Assembly: GCF_006210265.1 (NCBI RefSeq)
Contig: NZ_VCNC01000002.1
Coordinates: 372,001-436,000 of the forward strand
Origin: Desulfovibrio sp. UCD-KL4C
GTDB lineage: Bacteria; Desulfobacterota; Desulfovibrionia; Desulfovibrionales; Desulfovibrionaceae
Direction of reading: 5' to 3'
Length of the DNA: 64,000 bases
Shown here piece by piece: positions 18,216-26,825 of the stretch (positions are counted from its first letter, which is position 1; each line of letters starts with the position of its first letter). The position numbers were made by a program, and so were the translations under genes. The notes below the pieces were generated by a model. It was given only the letters and a program-made list of their open reading frames with translations, was not told the origin of the DNA and made no database searches.

Positions 18216-19034
18216 ATGAAAAAAGTTTGTTTACTTTTTACACTGATACTCACACTTGGATTTGCACTTAGCGCTCACGCATCTGACATTGATCTTGCAC
18301 AAAAGTCCACCCTCAACTCTATTATGAAAAGAGGGGAACTGCGTTGTGGAATAGATTCAGGATACCTTCCTTTTGAAATGACCGATAAAAATGGTAGATT
18401 CATTGGATTTGAAATTGACATAGCCCGTGAAATGGCAAAAGCGATGGGTGTAAAATTTGTTCCTGTCAATATGGCTTTTGATGGTATCATTCCAGCTCTT
18501 CTGACTGACAAAATTGATATTATCACAGCAGGAATGACAGTTAACTCAAAACGCAATCTCCAGATTAATTTTGCAGATCCGCTCATCGTTGTAGGACAGA
18601 CTGTCATTGTAAACAAAAAGCTTGAAGGAAAAATTAAATCTTACAAAGATCTTAATAGTCCTGAGTACACACTTGTTTCAAAACTCGGAACAACAGGTGA
18701 ACAGGCAGCTAAACGCCTTCTCCCTAAAGCAAATTACAAATCATTCGAAACAGAAACAGATGCAGCTCTTGAAGTGCTCAATGGGAAAGCCTCTGCAATG
18801 GTTTATGACCTTCCTTTCAACTCAATCTTCATGGCGGAACAAGGTAAGGGCAAACTTTTCTTCATAAATAAACCTTTCACCTACGAACCTATTGCATGGG
18901 GAATCTGTAAAGGTGATCCTGACTTTCTCAACTTCCTTAATAACTTCCTCCGTCAGATCAAAAATGATGGTCGTTATGACAAACTCTATAATAAATGGTT
19001 CAAAAGCACTACTTGGCGTAAAAACATGCAATAA
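18216..19034 (+). CDS. Polar amino-acid ABC transporter, periplasmic substrate-binding protein
   Basis: The 272-residue protein has a signal peptide (about 1-22, ending AHA) and a complete SBP_bac_3 domain. Family landmarks are RCGIDSGYLPFEM near the N-terminus, GFEIDIAREMAKAMG, and SKLGTTGEQAAKR in the second lobe. It is the first gene of a plus-strand operon, with AGAGG before the ATG. It is the counterpart of the binding protein at 17017-17784 but clearly diverged, so the two systems probably take different amino acids. Confidence 0.93.
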   Translation: MKKVCLLFTLILTLGFALSAHASDIDLAQKSTLNSIMKRGELRCGIDSGYLPFEMTDKNGRFIGFEIDIAREMAKAMGVKFVPVNMAFDGIIPALLTDKIDIITAGMTVNSKRNLQINFADPLIVVGQTVIVNKKLEGKIKSYKDLNSPEYTLVSKLGTTGEQAAKRLLPKANYKSFETETDAALEVLNGKASAMVYDLPFNSIFMAEQGKGKLFFINKPFTYEPIAWGICKGDPDFLNFLNNFLRQIKNDGRYDKLYNKWFKSTTWRKNMQ

Positions 19035-19049
19035 ACTTGCAAGTACCTA

Positions 19050-19086
19050 AAAAACAGGGGGGGGATATCCCCCCTGTTTTTTTTTA
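19050..19086 (+). terminator. Strong hairpin with T tract between binding-protein and permease genes
   Basis: Stem AAAAACAGGGGGG pairs with CCCCCCTGTTTTT around a short loop and runs into nine or more T. It looks like a full intrinsic terminator yet lies inside an ABC operon. Readthrough, or a second promoter, must supply the permease and ATPase. Confidence 0.88.
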
Positions 19087-19127
19087 TTTTAAACATAACC
19101 TTTTTCATAAAATCGGCTTAATATACT

Positions 19128-20141
19128 ATGAGTGGACATTCTTTAAGAACTCCCGGCAAAGGGCGTAACTACATCCTGTTTTGGAAATCGTTTTTTTATA
19201 TTGCCCTTATCGGGACTATAGCGGGACTTTATTGGACAACTCAGCAAGTTGATTATGTATGGCGCTGGGAACGCATTCCAAACTACTTTTACTTTCAAGA
19301 TGAGCTGGATATAACGAGCAGTCTAGACGGACAGATATCCTCAATTAAAAAAAATGGCCCCAACTCGCTTGTTATAATAAAAGGTGAAGATAACAATTCT
19401 GTGCAATATGAAGTACCGAGTGACACTCTTATTGTATATCAAGGAGATTCCATATTTACAGGAGACACACTTGGCATTGAAAAAGAATGGAAGATGGGGA
19501 TTCTTTTAAAGGGCTTACTAGTTACTTTAAAAGTAAGTGCTATTTCCATAGTCTTCGGTATTGCACTTGGGTTATTCACAGGATTGGCAAGGATTTCATC
19601 AAATCCTGCACTTAAAATGTCGGCTATTACTTACATTGAACTAATTCGAGGCTCCCCTCTTCTAGTCCAAATTTTTATTTGGTACTTTGTACTCGGAACT
19701 CTTATTAATAGCTTGCTAGGTAAGTATGATATAGCACAAATACCATCCATATGGTTTGGAATCGCCTCTCTTGCAATTTTTGCAGGGGCATATGTTGCAG
19801 AAATAGTTCGCGCTGGTATTCAATCTGTCAGTCGCGGTCAAATGGAAGCAGCACGTTCTTTAGGTATGTCTAAATATTACGCGATGAGACACATTATACT
19901 TCCACAAGCGTTCAGAAGAATACTTCCTCCGCTTGCAGGACAGTTTATAAGTATGATTAAAGATTCATCGCTACTTGGAATAATTGCAGTAAGAGACCTA
20001 ACTAAAGCAACTAGAGAAGCAGTCTCCAGCAGTTTGCAACCGTTTGAACTATGGTTTCTATGCGCTGTGCTTTACCTCATTCTCACTTTTGCTTTCTCCA
20101 TGTTCGTGCAATATCTTGAAAAAAGAATGGTACAGAGATAA
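19128..20141 (+). CDS. Polar amino-acid ABC transporter permease with inserted periplasmic domain
   Basis: The protein has 337 residues, about 75 longer than the permease at 16141-16923. After the first span (about 17-36) there is a soluble insertion (about 38-120) rich in beta-forming residues, before the usual five-span HisM/GlnP core begins. The core has the EAA loop ([22 protein letters not shown]) and the [13 protein letters not shown] signature. Topology places the insert outside the membrane, where it could contact the binding protein. The stop codon overlaps the ATPase start (TAATG). Confidence 0.92.
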   Translation: MSGHSLRTPGKGRNYILFWKSFFYIALIGTIAGLYWTTQQVDYVWRWERIPNYFYFQDELDITSSLDGQISSIKKNGPNSLVIIKGEDNNSVQYEVPSDTLIVYQGDSIFTGDTLGIEKEWKMGILLKGLLVTLKVSAISIVFGIALGLFTGLARISSNPALKMSAITYIELIRGSPLLVQIFIWYFVLGTLINSLLGKYDIAQIPSIWFGIASLAIFAGAYVAEIVRAGIQSVSRGQMEAARSLGMSKYYAMRHIILPQAFRRILPPLAGQFISMIKDSSLLGIIAVRDLTKATREAVSSSLQPFELWFLCAVLYLILTFAFSMFVQYLEKRMVQR

Positions 20142-20872
20142 TGATAGAAGTACAAAATATATACAAAACTTTCTATGTAACACATGAAGTACAAGCACTT
20201 TCTAATGTTTCGCATACAGTCAAACAAGGCGAAGTTGTAGTCGTAATCGGTCCTTCAGGGTCTGGAAAAAGTACTTTTTTAAGGTGCCTTAACAGACTTG
20301 AATACGCAGACTCCGGTCATATCTTTATTGACGGAGTAGATATTCTATCACCAAAGACAAATATTAATAAGATTAGAGAAGAAGTTGGTATGGTTTTTCA
20401 ATCATTTAACTTATTTCCACATAAAACAGTACTTGAGAACCTGACCATTGCTCAAACAGTTGTACGCAACCGTTCTAAGGGTGAAGCAATAGAAAAAGCT
20501 ATGCACCTCCTTAAGAAGGTAGGAATTCATGATAAAGCAGAAGTCTATCCCACACAGCTTTCCGGCGGTCAGCAACAACGTGTGGCCATAGCACGCTCAC
20601 TTGCAATGGACCCAAAAATTCTTCTTTTTGACGAACCAACCTCAGCTCTTGACCCGGAAATGATCGGTGAAGTTCTTGATGTAATGAAAACGGTTGCTAA
20701 AGAAGGCATGACAATGGTTGTGGTAACTCATGAAATGGGATTTGCCAAAGAAGTAGCTGATGAAGTTGTTTTTATGGACCATGGAATGATTATAGAAAAA
20801 GGCACTCCTGATCATTTTTTTACCAATCCGGAATCAGAGAGAACAAAAGCATTCTTGAGTCAAATTCTATAA
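20141..20872 (+). CDS. Polar amino-acid ABC transporter, ATP-binding subunit
   Basis: The 243-residue GlnQ-type ATPase has Walker [20 protein letters not shown], signature LSGGQQQR and Walker [15 protein letters not shown]. The stretch [11 protein letters not shown] is shared with the ATPase at 15414-16151, so the two are paralogues from duplication. It is translationally coupled to the permease through a one-base overlap. The operon closes with a strong terminator. Confidence 0.94.
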   Translation: MIEVQNIYKTFYVTHEVQALSNVSHTVKQGEVVVVIGPSGSGKSTFLRCLNRLEYADSGHIFIDGVDILSPKTNINKIREEVGMVFQSFNLFPHKTVLENLTIAQTVVRNRSKGEAIEKAMHLLKKVGIHDKAEVYPTQLSGGQQQRVAIARSLAMDPKILLFDEPTSALDPEMIGEVLDVMKTVAKEGMTMVVVTHEMGFAKEVADEVVFMDHGMIIEKGTPDHFFTNPESERTKAFLSQIL

Positions 20873-20895
20873 GTAATTAAAATTGATAATAAATC

Positions 20896-20934
20896 AAAAG
20901 CCGCCCAACTTTCAACTGGGCGGCTTTTGATTTT
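20896..20934 (+). terminator. Intrinsic terminator after the plus-strand ABC operon
   Basis: A 12-bp stem, AAAAGCCGCCCA with TGGGCGGCTTTT, is followed by GATTTT. It may also stop transcription of the convergent small membrane-protein gene. Confidence 0.88.
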
Positions 20935-20958
20935 GATTACATAAACCACAAATTATCT

Positions 20959-21165
20959 CTACTTTGAATCAGAATCTTTGCTATCCTTAACATTTTTCAT
21001 TGTCACCCCGGCAAGACAACCAATCAGCATTCCAAGTAATAAAGCACGCTGAAAATCCATAAAAAACCAACCGGCAATTGCGCCGAGTGATCCCCCAACA
21101 AGTATTCCGCGAGCCATACATTCCAGCCATCTTTCAAAATTCTTATCTATTTTCAAGTCACTCAT
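20959..21165 (-). CDS. Small hypothetical protein with two membrane spans
   Basis: The 68-residue protein has a short charged N-terminus, two closely spaced hydrophobic glycine-rich segments (about 18-35 and 40-56) and a charged Lys/Asp/Ser tail. The paired spans with a tight turn resemble glycine-zipper or AtpZ-like small proteins, but I cannot assign a family. It begins 16 bases after the PilZ-like gene stop, so it probably shares that transcript. Confidence 0.7.
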   Translation of the reverse strand: MSDLKIDKNFERWLECMARGILVGGSLGAIAGWFFMDFQRALLLGMLIGCLAGVTMKNVKDSKDSDSK

Positions 21166-21181
21166 ATTATTACCTTTTAAT

Positions 21182-21856
21182 TTACATTAATTCTTCTATC
21201 TGATCTGCTTGAGCTTCTGTTAGGTTCAAGAATCTTACTTCGATACCTGGCAACTTATCCGTATATCCCCAAAGTTGAACATTTCTGACAATTGACAAAA
21301 TTGGAGTTCTATCAGCCAGTTCCTTTATAACAACGGAAAGAGGATCACCTTCATCCCACTTGCTAACAGAAAAAAAGAATCCCCCTTCTTCTGAAATTTT
21401 AAACGTGACACTCTTCTCAATTCCTATATAACCTGAACTGTATTCCTTACGAAGCAGCACATTCAAAACTCTAGAAGAAATTCTACTACCGCGCAATGAT
21501 CGTGCTGAAAAATTTGAACAAACCGTTATTACAAAATCATCCAGCTCTTTACTTCCACCTGAAAAAATTCCGACAGGAATGCCACGGATACTATTATCAG
21601 ATGCCCGATAGGTAACTCTTAAAACCGGAAATCTTTCAATAAAAAGATTTGCCTCAGCTTTATCCTTACCCTTTGCCCGTACAACTGTTGCAACATCGAA
21701 AAGAAACCCATTATATTTAATTTTATTGAATTTTTTAAGGATGTCACTAAAATTATCAATAACGTCATACTCAACATTAAGAGCTTCAAGAGCCTTAATG
21801 TAAGCTTCACGGCTTTGTCCCGGCATGCAAATAAGAAGAATCCTAACAGAATCCAA
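21182..21856 (-). CDS. PilZ-like domain protein with receiver-like N-terminus
   Basis: The protein has 224 residues. Residues 1-90 have alternating beta/alpha segments like a receiver domain but lack an obvious acidic phosphorylation pocket. From about residue 115 an Arg-rich stretch (RSLRGSRISSR) is followed by ISEEGGFFF and a G-D-x-L-S-V-V motif. That pattern matches PilZ domains, which bind cyclic di-GMP. The usual D/N-x-S-x-x-G is K-I-S-E-E-G here, so binding is uncertain. It is divergent from the response-regulator kinase at 22074, across a 217-base AT-rich gap. Confidence 0.6.
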   Translation of the reverse strand: MDSVRILLICMPGQSREAYIKALEALNVEYDVIDNFSDILKKFNKIKYNGFLFDVATVVRAKGKDKAEANLFIERFPVLRVTYRASDNSIRGIPVGIFSGGSKELDDFVITVCSNFSARSLRGSRISSRVLNVLLRKEYSSGYIGIEKSVTFKISEEGGFFFSVSKWDEGDPLSVVIKELADRTPILSIVRNVQLWGYTDKLPGIEVRFLNLTEAQADQIEELM

Positions 21857-22073
21857 TTTTGAGAACCTCCAAATCAGTGGTTCTAGTTTACGCTGAGCTT
21901 TTTATACTTTATATATAATAAAAAAATATAAAAATATAAGCAAACTCAAATTACTAAACTATGATATCATTAATTTTAATATTTCATCCCAATTATGGTC
22001 AAATCTCTTTCCTAACAGTTCCATAGATTGTATTTATGAAAAAATCATCAACTCTAAATGGAAAAAACAACTA

Positions 22074-23207
22074 ATGCATAACTCTCCACGGATATTAACA
22101 ATTGATGATGATGAAGGGGCCAGACTCTCGATTGCCCACTATCTTGAAGATAGTGGCTACGTTGTATTACAAGCCACAAACGGACTAGAAGGACTTGATG
22201 TTTTTCATAAAAAATCTCCTGACGTAGTTCTTCTTGATTTAAGAATGCCAGAAATAGACGGTCTTTCTGTTCTTAAAACTATCGGTCAGGAAGCCCCGCT
22301 AACACCCGTTATTGTAGTTTCAGGAACCGGTTCATTTGAAGACGTCATTGCAACAATAAGACTTGGAGCATGGGATTATATTCCGAAACCTATTATTGAC
22401 TTAACAGAGCTTGAATCCTCAATTGTAAGAACCCTTGAACGAGCCAGACTTCTTGTTGAAAATGAGCGTTACAAAAAAGAATTAGAGATAAAAATAAGAG
22501 AACGCACAGAAGAACTTCAGCGAACCAATATAATCCTATCAGAAGAAATTACTGCACGTAAGGCTTCTGAACAATTAGTTCGAGAATCACTTACTGAAAA
22601 AGAAGTTATGCTAAAAGAGATTCATCATCGCGTTAAAAATAACCTGCAGGTTATTTCCAGCCTGCTCAGCCTCCAAAGCGGCTACACTGAAGATGTTAAG
22701 TCAAAAAATATGTTGAGAGAATGTCAACACAGAGTCCGGTCAATGTCCATGCTACATGAAAGACTTTACCGCTCCGACGATCTCTCGCAAATCGATATGA
22801 AAGAATACGCACAAACACTTATGAATTTTCTGCTTAGATCATATTCTATTGATAACAGCATACATACCTCATTCGAGATCAATGACATTAAACTCGGTAT
22901 TGATTCCGCAGTTCCGTGCGGATTAATAATAAACGAGCTTCTCTCTAATTCACTCAAACACGCCTTTCCGGACAAAAAACAAGGAAATCTTTTTGTGTCT
23001 ATGTTACGCAAAGGAAATGACATAGCTTTGACAGTTTCTGACGATGGAATCGGATTGCCGGACAATTTTGAAATCGGAAGCACAAAAACACTCGGCATAA
23101 CTTTAGTCGAAACGCTATCAGAACAGCTATGCGGAAAAATGATAATTGATAAAACAATTGGAACATCTTTCCAAATAATTTTTCCCGCTAAAACTCCGAC
23201 TTGCTAG
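22074..23207 (+). CDS. Response regulator-histidine kinase fusion (REC-HisKA_2-HATPase)
   Basis: The 377-residue protein has a receiver with acceptor Asp55 (VVLLDLRMPEIDG) and a signalling helix (about 125-170). A HisKA_2 dimerisation domain follows, with KEIHHRVKNNLQVI (His184/185), then an HATPase with NELLSNSLKHA and a DDGIGLP box. There is no membrane segment. Such kinases are activated by phosphorylation of their own receiver and pass phosphate to a separate regulator. The next gene encodes a STAS antagonist, so the pair may belong to a partner-switching or stress circuit. That link is inferred from position only. Confidence 0.9.
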   Translation: MHNSPRILTIDDDEGARLSIAHYLEDSGYVVLQATNGLEGLDVFHKKSPDVVLLDLRMPEIDGLSVLKTIGQEAPLTPVIVVSGTGSFEDVIATIRLGAWDYIPKPIIDLTELESSIVRTLERARLLVENERYKKELEIKIRERTEELQRTNIILSEEITARKASEQLVRESLTEKEVMLKEIHHRVKNNLQVISSLLSLQSGYTEDVKSKNMLRECQHRVRSMSMLHERLYRSDDLSQIDMKEYAQTLMNFLLRSYSIDNSIHTSFEINDIKLGIDSAVPCGLIINELLSNSLKHAFPDKKQGNLFVSMLRKGNDIALTVSDDGIGLPDNFEIGSTKTLGITLVETLSEQLCGKMIIDKTIGTSFQIIFPAKTPTC

Positions 23208-23212
23208 ATTTT

Positions 23213-23248
23213 AAAAGGCGGTGTAGCTTTCTACACGTGATCCTTTTA
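23213..23248 (+). terminator. Weak hairpin between kinase and STAS genes
   Basis: The inner stem is GTGTAG-CTTT-CTACAC and the outer stem AAAAGG/CCTTTT, followed by ATTA. It may attenuate transcription between the two genes. Confidence 0.5.
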
Positions 23249-23277
23249 TTAGAACCACATAATCAGAAGGAATAAAA

Positions 23278-23631
23278 ATGGAACTTAAATTCAAAGATGC
23301 AGATGAAATAACAATTGTGAAACTTGATGCGCCAGAACTTAACCATGTCGTTAGCCATGATTTTCAACGTCAGATTGCGCCTCTTTTTGATGAGAAAAAA
23401 TTAAACCTCGCACTTGATATGGGCAGTGTAGACTTCATGGACAGCATGGGAATAGGAACACTTATTACCTTGCGCAATAAACTCATGAAAGAAAAAGGCA
23501 CTATAGCAATGTTTAACCTGAGTGATCGAGTCAAGAAAATCATTGATATAGCTGCGCTACACAAAATCTTTTCCATCTATGATTCAGAAAATGAAGCGGT
23601 GGAAGGGTTAAAACAACAACTTTTATCTTAG
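23278..23631 (+). CDS. STAS-domain anti-sigma factor antagonist
   Basis: The 117-residue protein spans a single STAS domain of the SpoIIAA/RsbV type. The conserved loop DFMDSMGIGTLI contains Ser56, the residue phosphorylated by an anti-sigma kinase in this family. It is cytoplasmic and would bind a partner kinase when unphosphorylated. No anti-sigma kinase is encoded beside it; only the HisKA_2 kinase lies upstream. Ribosome site AGAAGGA precedes the ATG, and a clear terminator follows. Confidence 0.9.
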   Translation: MELKFKDADEITIVKLDAPELNHVVSHDFQRQIAPLFDEKKLNLALDMGSVDFMDSMGIGTLITLRNKLMKEKGTIAMFNLSDRVKKIIDIAALHKIFSIYDSENEAVEGLKQQLLS

Positions 23632-23644
23632 TTTTTTTAAAATC

Positions 23645-23685
23645 CAGCCGGATATATTCTTAGAGTATACCCGGCTGTTTTTTTT
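23645..23685 (+). terminator. Intrinsic terminator after the STAS gene
   Basis: Stem CAGCCGG (23645-23651) with CCGGCTG (23671-23677) is followed by eight T. Confidence 0.88.
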
Positions 23686-23721
23686 AATTCCTACGATCAC
23701 ACCACTTATCACAGCCATTAT

Positions 23722-24711
23722 ATGAGCAAAACATACTCTATTATTACGGAATGTTATGATATTTTAAAAAATTCTGTAAATGTCTCACTTAGTCTTTTTA
23801 AAATAATGATTCCAATTGTTATTGCTGTTAAAATTCTTCAAGAAATGAACCTTATTGGCTACCTTGCCACGCCGCTTTCACCTATAATGAAGCTGGTTGG
23901 TCTTCCCGGTGAAATGGGACTTGTGTGGGCAACAGCAATGATAAATAACATTTACAGCGGCCTTGTAGTATTCCTCAGCCTTGCCAAAGACTCTCCACTT
24001 TCAGCGGCACAGACCACCATACTCGGCACAATGATTCTAGTCGCACACGCAATGCCTGTAGAGCTTAGAGTCGTACAAAGTTCAGGTCCGAGATTAATTT
24101 TTCAAGCAATCATAAGGTTTGTCGGTGCGTTAACCATCGGGATGATACTTAATTCTATTTACGGATATTTCGATCTGTTACAAGGCCCTGCTCACATCAT
24201 TTTAACTCCTGACTCTTCTGCCGTCCATAAAACGATACTGATGTGGGCCTTAGGAGAAATTAAAAATTTAATTTCAATTTTCTGTATTATTACAACATTA
24301 CTGACACTAATGAAAATACTCTCCAAGCTTCGAATCCTCTCCGCTGCCGACTTTTTGCTTCGCCCGCTACTACGGCTCATGGGGATTGGCCCAAAAGCTT
24401 CTGCGCTTACGGTTGTAGGCCTTACTATGGGACTTTCGTATGGTGGAGGCTTAATTATCCATGAAACTAAATCCGGCAACATTGATAAAAAAGATGTTTT
24501 TTATTCCTTAACCTTAATGGGATTATGTCACAGCCTTATTGAAGATACATTTCTTCTTCTAATGATTGGCGGACATGTTTCCGGATTATTCTGGGGTAGA
24601 TTAATATTTTCAATTGTAGTTGTCGCTATTCTTGTACAGATAACTAAAATTATCCCTGAAAATTTCTGCGATAAATTTTTATGGAGCGTCCCTAAAAACT
24701 TAAGCGCTTAA
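23722..24711 (+). CDS. Nucleoside-recognition (Gate) domain membrane protein
   Basis: The 329-residue protein has about eight hydrophobic segments and two repeats of the Gate/nucleoside-recognition type. One is around MGLVWATAMINNIYSGLVV, and one around LTVVGLTMGLSYGGGLIIHE. The family includes SpmA/SpmB-like and FeoB-Gate-like proteins, mostly of unknown transported substrate. It is monocistronic between the STAS gene and a long intergenic region. Confidence 0.85.
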   Translation: MSKTYSIITECYDILKNSVNVSLSLFKIMIPIVIAVKILQEMNLIGYLATPLSPIMKLVGLPGEMGLVWATAMINNIYSGLVVFLSLAKDSPLSAAQTTILGTMILVAHAMPVELRVVQSSGPRLIFQAIIRFVGALTIGMILNSIYGYFDLLQGPAHIILTPDSSAVHKTILMWALGEIKNLISIFCIITTLLTLMKILSKLRILSAADFLLRPLLRLMGIGPKASALTVVGLTMGLSYGGGLIIHETKSGNIDKKDVFYSLTLMGLCHSLIEDTFLLLMIGGHVSGLFWGRLIFSIVVVAILVQITKIIPENFCDKFLWSVPKNLSA

Positions 24712-25178
24712 AAAGATTAAAGTCACTTTTCCGGCGCTTCTTTCCTCTTTATTTATAGTTAGCAAACCAAGCAAATACTGAAGTCTATGTATTTTCATCG
24801 TTTATAAGAGTAATCACAAATTCGGCACACTTACTGCATGCTAATATATAAACAGCACAGCTGACAAATAAGCGAAGATTAAAAAAACATACAAATAAGG
24901 CTAACGCCAGTAAAACAAGAGTCTTCCTTCACACAGCTAACTGTAAAAGAAAATGTTCTGGATAATATGCGAGTGCAGACTTCGGTGGAATCGAACAGCT
25001 TAAGAATAAAACTATACAAAAGCGTTTCCACCTGCCTCCCGCGATTATTTCGGACATTTTTTTTTAAATCTTATACCTACTGCCCATCTAACTGTTATTT
25101 TAATTATCTTGCAATCATATATTGCCCTTCCCTGCTTCTCTTGATAACGATTCCTTTCCAGAAAGGAGGAAACGTTTT
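24712..25178 (+). other. Long intergenic region with sigma-54-like promoter and structured segment
   Basis: A -24/-12-like element (CGGCAC-N5-CTGCA, 24823-24838) has exactly ten bases between its GG and GC. About 130 bases beyond the predicted start lies an extended imperfect hairpin with core GGTGGAA (24984-24990) with TTCCACC (25026-25032) and flanking GCAG/CTGC. A nine-T run follows near 25057. This could be a small RNA or a long 5' leader for trmL. Neither is established. Confidence 0.4.
24822..24838 (+). promoter_or_regulatory. Candidate sigma-54 promoter
   Basis: The invariant GG (24824-24825) and GC (24836-24837) dinucleotides are present with the correct 10-base spacing, and the GGCAC box is intact. 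The second box reads CTGCA instead of TTGCA. Transcription would start near 24849. Confidence 0.4.
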
Positions 25179-25646
25179 ATGAACCCTTTCAGTATTGTTC
25201 TTTTTGAACCTGAAATTCCACCCAACACCGGCAATATAGCCAGGCTTTGCGCAGGCACAGATACAAAACTTCACCTCATTGAACCTCTTGGATTTTCTAT
25301 ATCAGATAAGCATTTAAAACGTGCAGGCCTCGATTACTGGCCGAATGTTAAACTTTCTGTATGGAAAAATTGGCAGGATTTCATGGAAAATGTCGAAGTT
25401 GGACGACTCGTGACAACAAGTGCAAAGCGTGGAACATCTTTATTCAAATTTGAGTTTAAACCTGGCGACCACCTCGTATTAGGCCCTGAAACACGTGGAC
25501 TGCCAGAATGGATGTTTAAAGATATTACACACGCAGTAAATATCCCTACAACCAAGAAAATTAGAAGTTTAAACCTTTCAACTTCAGCCGGAATTATTTT
25601 ATATCAAGCTCTTGCAAGTTTAAATGATGATGCACTGTTTGATTAA
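25179..25646 (+). CDS. trmL: tRNA (cytidine(34)-2'-O)-methyltransferase
   Basis: The 155-residue SpoU/TrmD-fold (SPOUT) enzyme opens with SIVLFEPEIPPNTGNIARLCAGT. It carries the cofactor-knot motifs LGPETRGLP and NLSTSAGIILYQ, as in E. coli TrmL (YibK). It uses SAM to methylate the ribose at wobble position 34 of tRNA-Leu. The ATG at 25179 is supported by AAGGAGG 9 bases upstream; the open frame extends to 25122 but without a ribosome site there. Confidence 0.93.
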   Translation: MNPFSIVLFEPEIPPNTGNIARLCAGTDTKLHLIEPLGFSISDKHLKRAGLDYWPNVKLSVWKNWQDFMENVEVGRLVTTSAKRGTSLFKFEFKPGDHLVLGPETRGLPEWMFKDITHAVNIPTTKKIRSLNLSTSAGIILYQALASLNDDALFD

Positions 25647-25802
25647 ACATCAATGAGTTCGTTTAAAACAACATCCAGATTTAAGAATTATTAATCCAAT
25701 ATACACTCTTTGTACCTTTTTCTATAAATCTTTGCTTCTTGCATAAGAAGACTGCAAGAGATATATTGTTGTTTTTAAAAATATTATCATGACGGAGAAT
25801 TT

Positions 25803-26825
25803 ATGAGACTTCTTGTTACTGGCGGATGCGGTTTTATCGGAACCAATTTTTTATACCTGATGCAGGAGCGCCATCCGGACTGGAAGATTATCAATCTGGA
25901 TAAGCTAACCTATGCCGGAAACAGAAAGAATCTACTTGCTATTGAAAATAACATCGATACCGATTACCACTTCGTCCATGGTGATATCTGTGATAAACAA
26001 TTTGTCGCAAATCTTATTGAAGAGTATAAAATTGAAGCTGTAGTAAACTTCGCTGCTGAATCACATGTGGATAGATCTATAAACGATCCGGCCCCATTTT
26101 TAACAACCAATATCCAAGGTGCGCAAAATCTTATGGAATGCGCCCGTCAGGCCGGCATAGAAAAATTTGTCCACGTCTCAACCGATGAAGTATACGGGAC
26201 TCTTAGCAAAAATGATCCTGCTTTCACAGAGATGACCCCACTCACCCCGAATAGTCCCTATTCAGCATCTAAAGCAGGTGCCGACCTTATGGCCCGCGCT
26301 TACTTTGAAACTTATAATTTTCCCATCTCCATAACTCGATGCTCGAACAATTACGGACCATATCAATTTCCTGAGAAACTAATCCCGCTAATGTTTATAA
26401 AAATATCTGCAGGCGAACAGCTCCCTATTTACGGAGATGGAACTAACATTCGCGACTGGATTTATGTGGATGATCACTGTACAGGAGTTGAGTTGACACT
26501 ACTTAACGGCCACCCTGGTCGGGCATACAATTTCGGCGGAGCGGCTGAAAAAACAAACCTTGAACTGGTGCGCGAACTTTTAACCATACTTGGAAAAGAT
26601 GAATCGCTAATTACTTTTGTTAAGGACAGACCAGGACATGACCAACGGTATGCTATGGATTTCACCATGGCTCAAAATGAACTTGGATTCAGTCCAAGCG
26701 TTACTTTTACTGAAGGTATCCGTAAAACAATCAAGTGGTATCAAGATAATACTTTATGGCTAGAAGAAGTCAAAAGCGGTTCTTACCGAGACTTTATGGC
26801 CGAGTGGTATGGAGATCGAAAATGA
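25803..26825 (+). CDS. rfbB: dTDP-glucose 4,6-dehydratase
   Basis: The 340-residue short-chain dehydrogenase-type enzyme has the NAD motif TGGCGFIGTNF at the N-terminus, a STDEVYG segment and catalytic YSASKAG. It makes dTDP-4-keto-6-deoxyglucose, the second step of dTDP-rhamnose synthesis for surface polysaccharide. It overlaps the next gene by four bases (ATGA). RfbA and RfbC homologues are not in the window. Confidence 0.95.
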   Translation: MRLLVTGGCGFIGTNFLYLMQERHPDWKIINLDKLTYAGNRKNLLAIENNIDTDYHFVHGDICDKQFVANLIEEYKIEAVVNFAAESHVDRSINDPAPFLTTNIQGAQNLMECARQAGIEKFVHVSTDEVYGTLSKNDPAFTEMTPLTPNSPYSASKAGADLMARAYFETYNFPISITRCSNNYGPYQFPEKLIPLMFIKISAGEQLPIYGDGTNIRDWIYVDDHCTGVELTLLNGHPGRAYNFGGAAEKTNLELVRELLTILGKDESLITFVKDRPGHDQRYAMDFTMAQNELGFSPSVTFTEGIRKTIKWYQDNTLWLEEVKSGSYRDFMAEWYGDRK

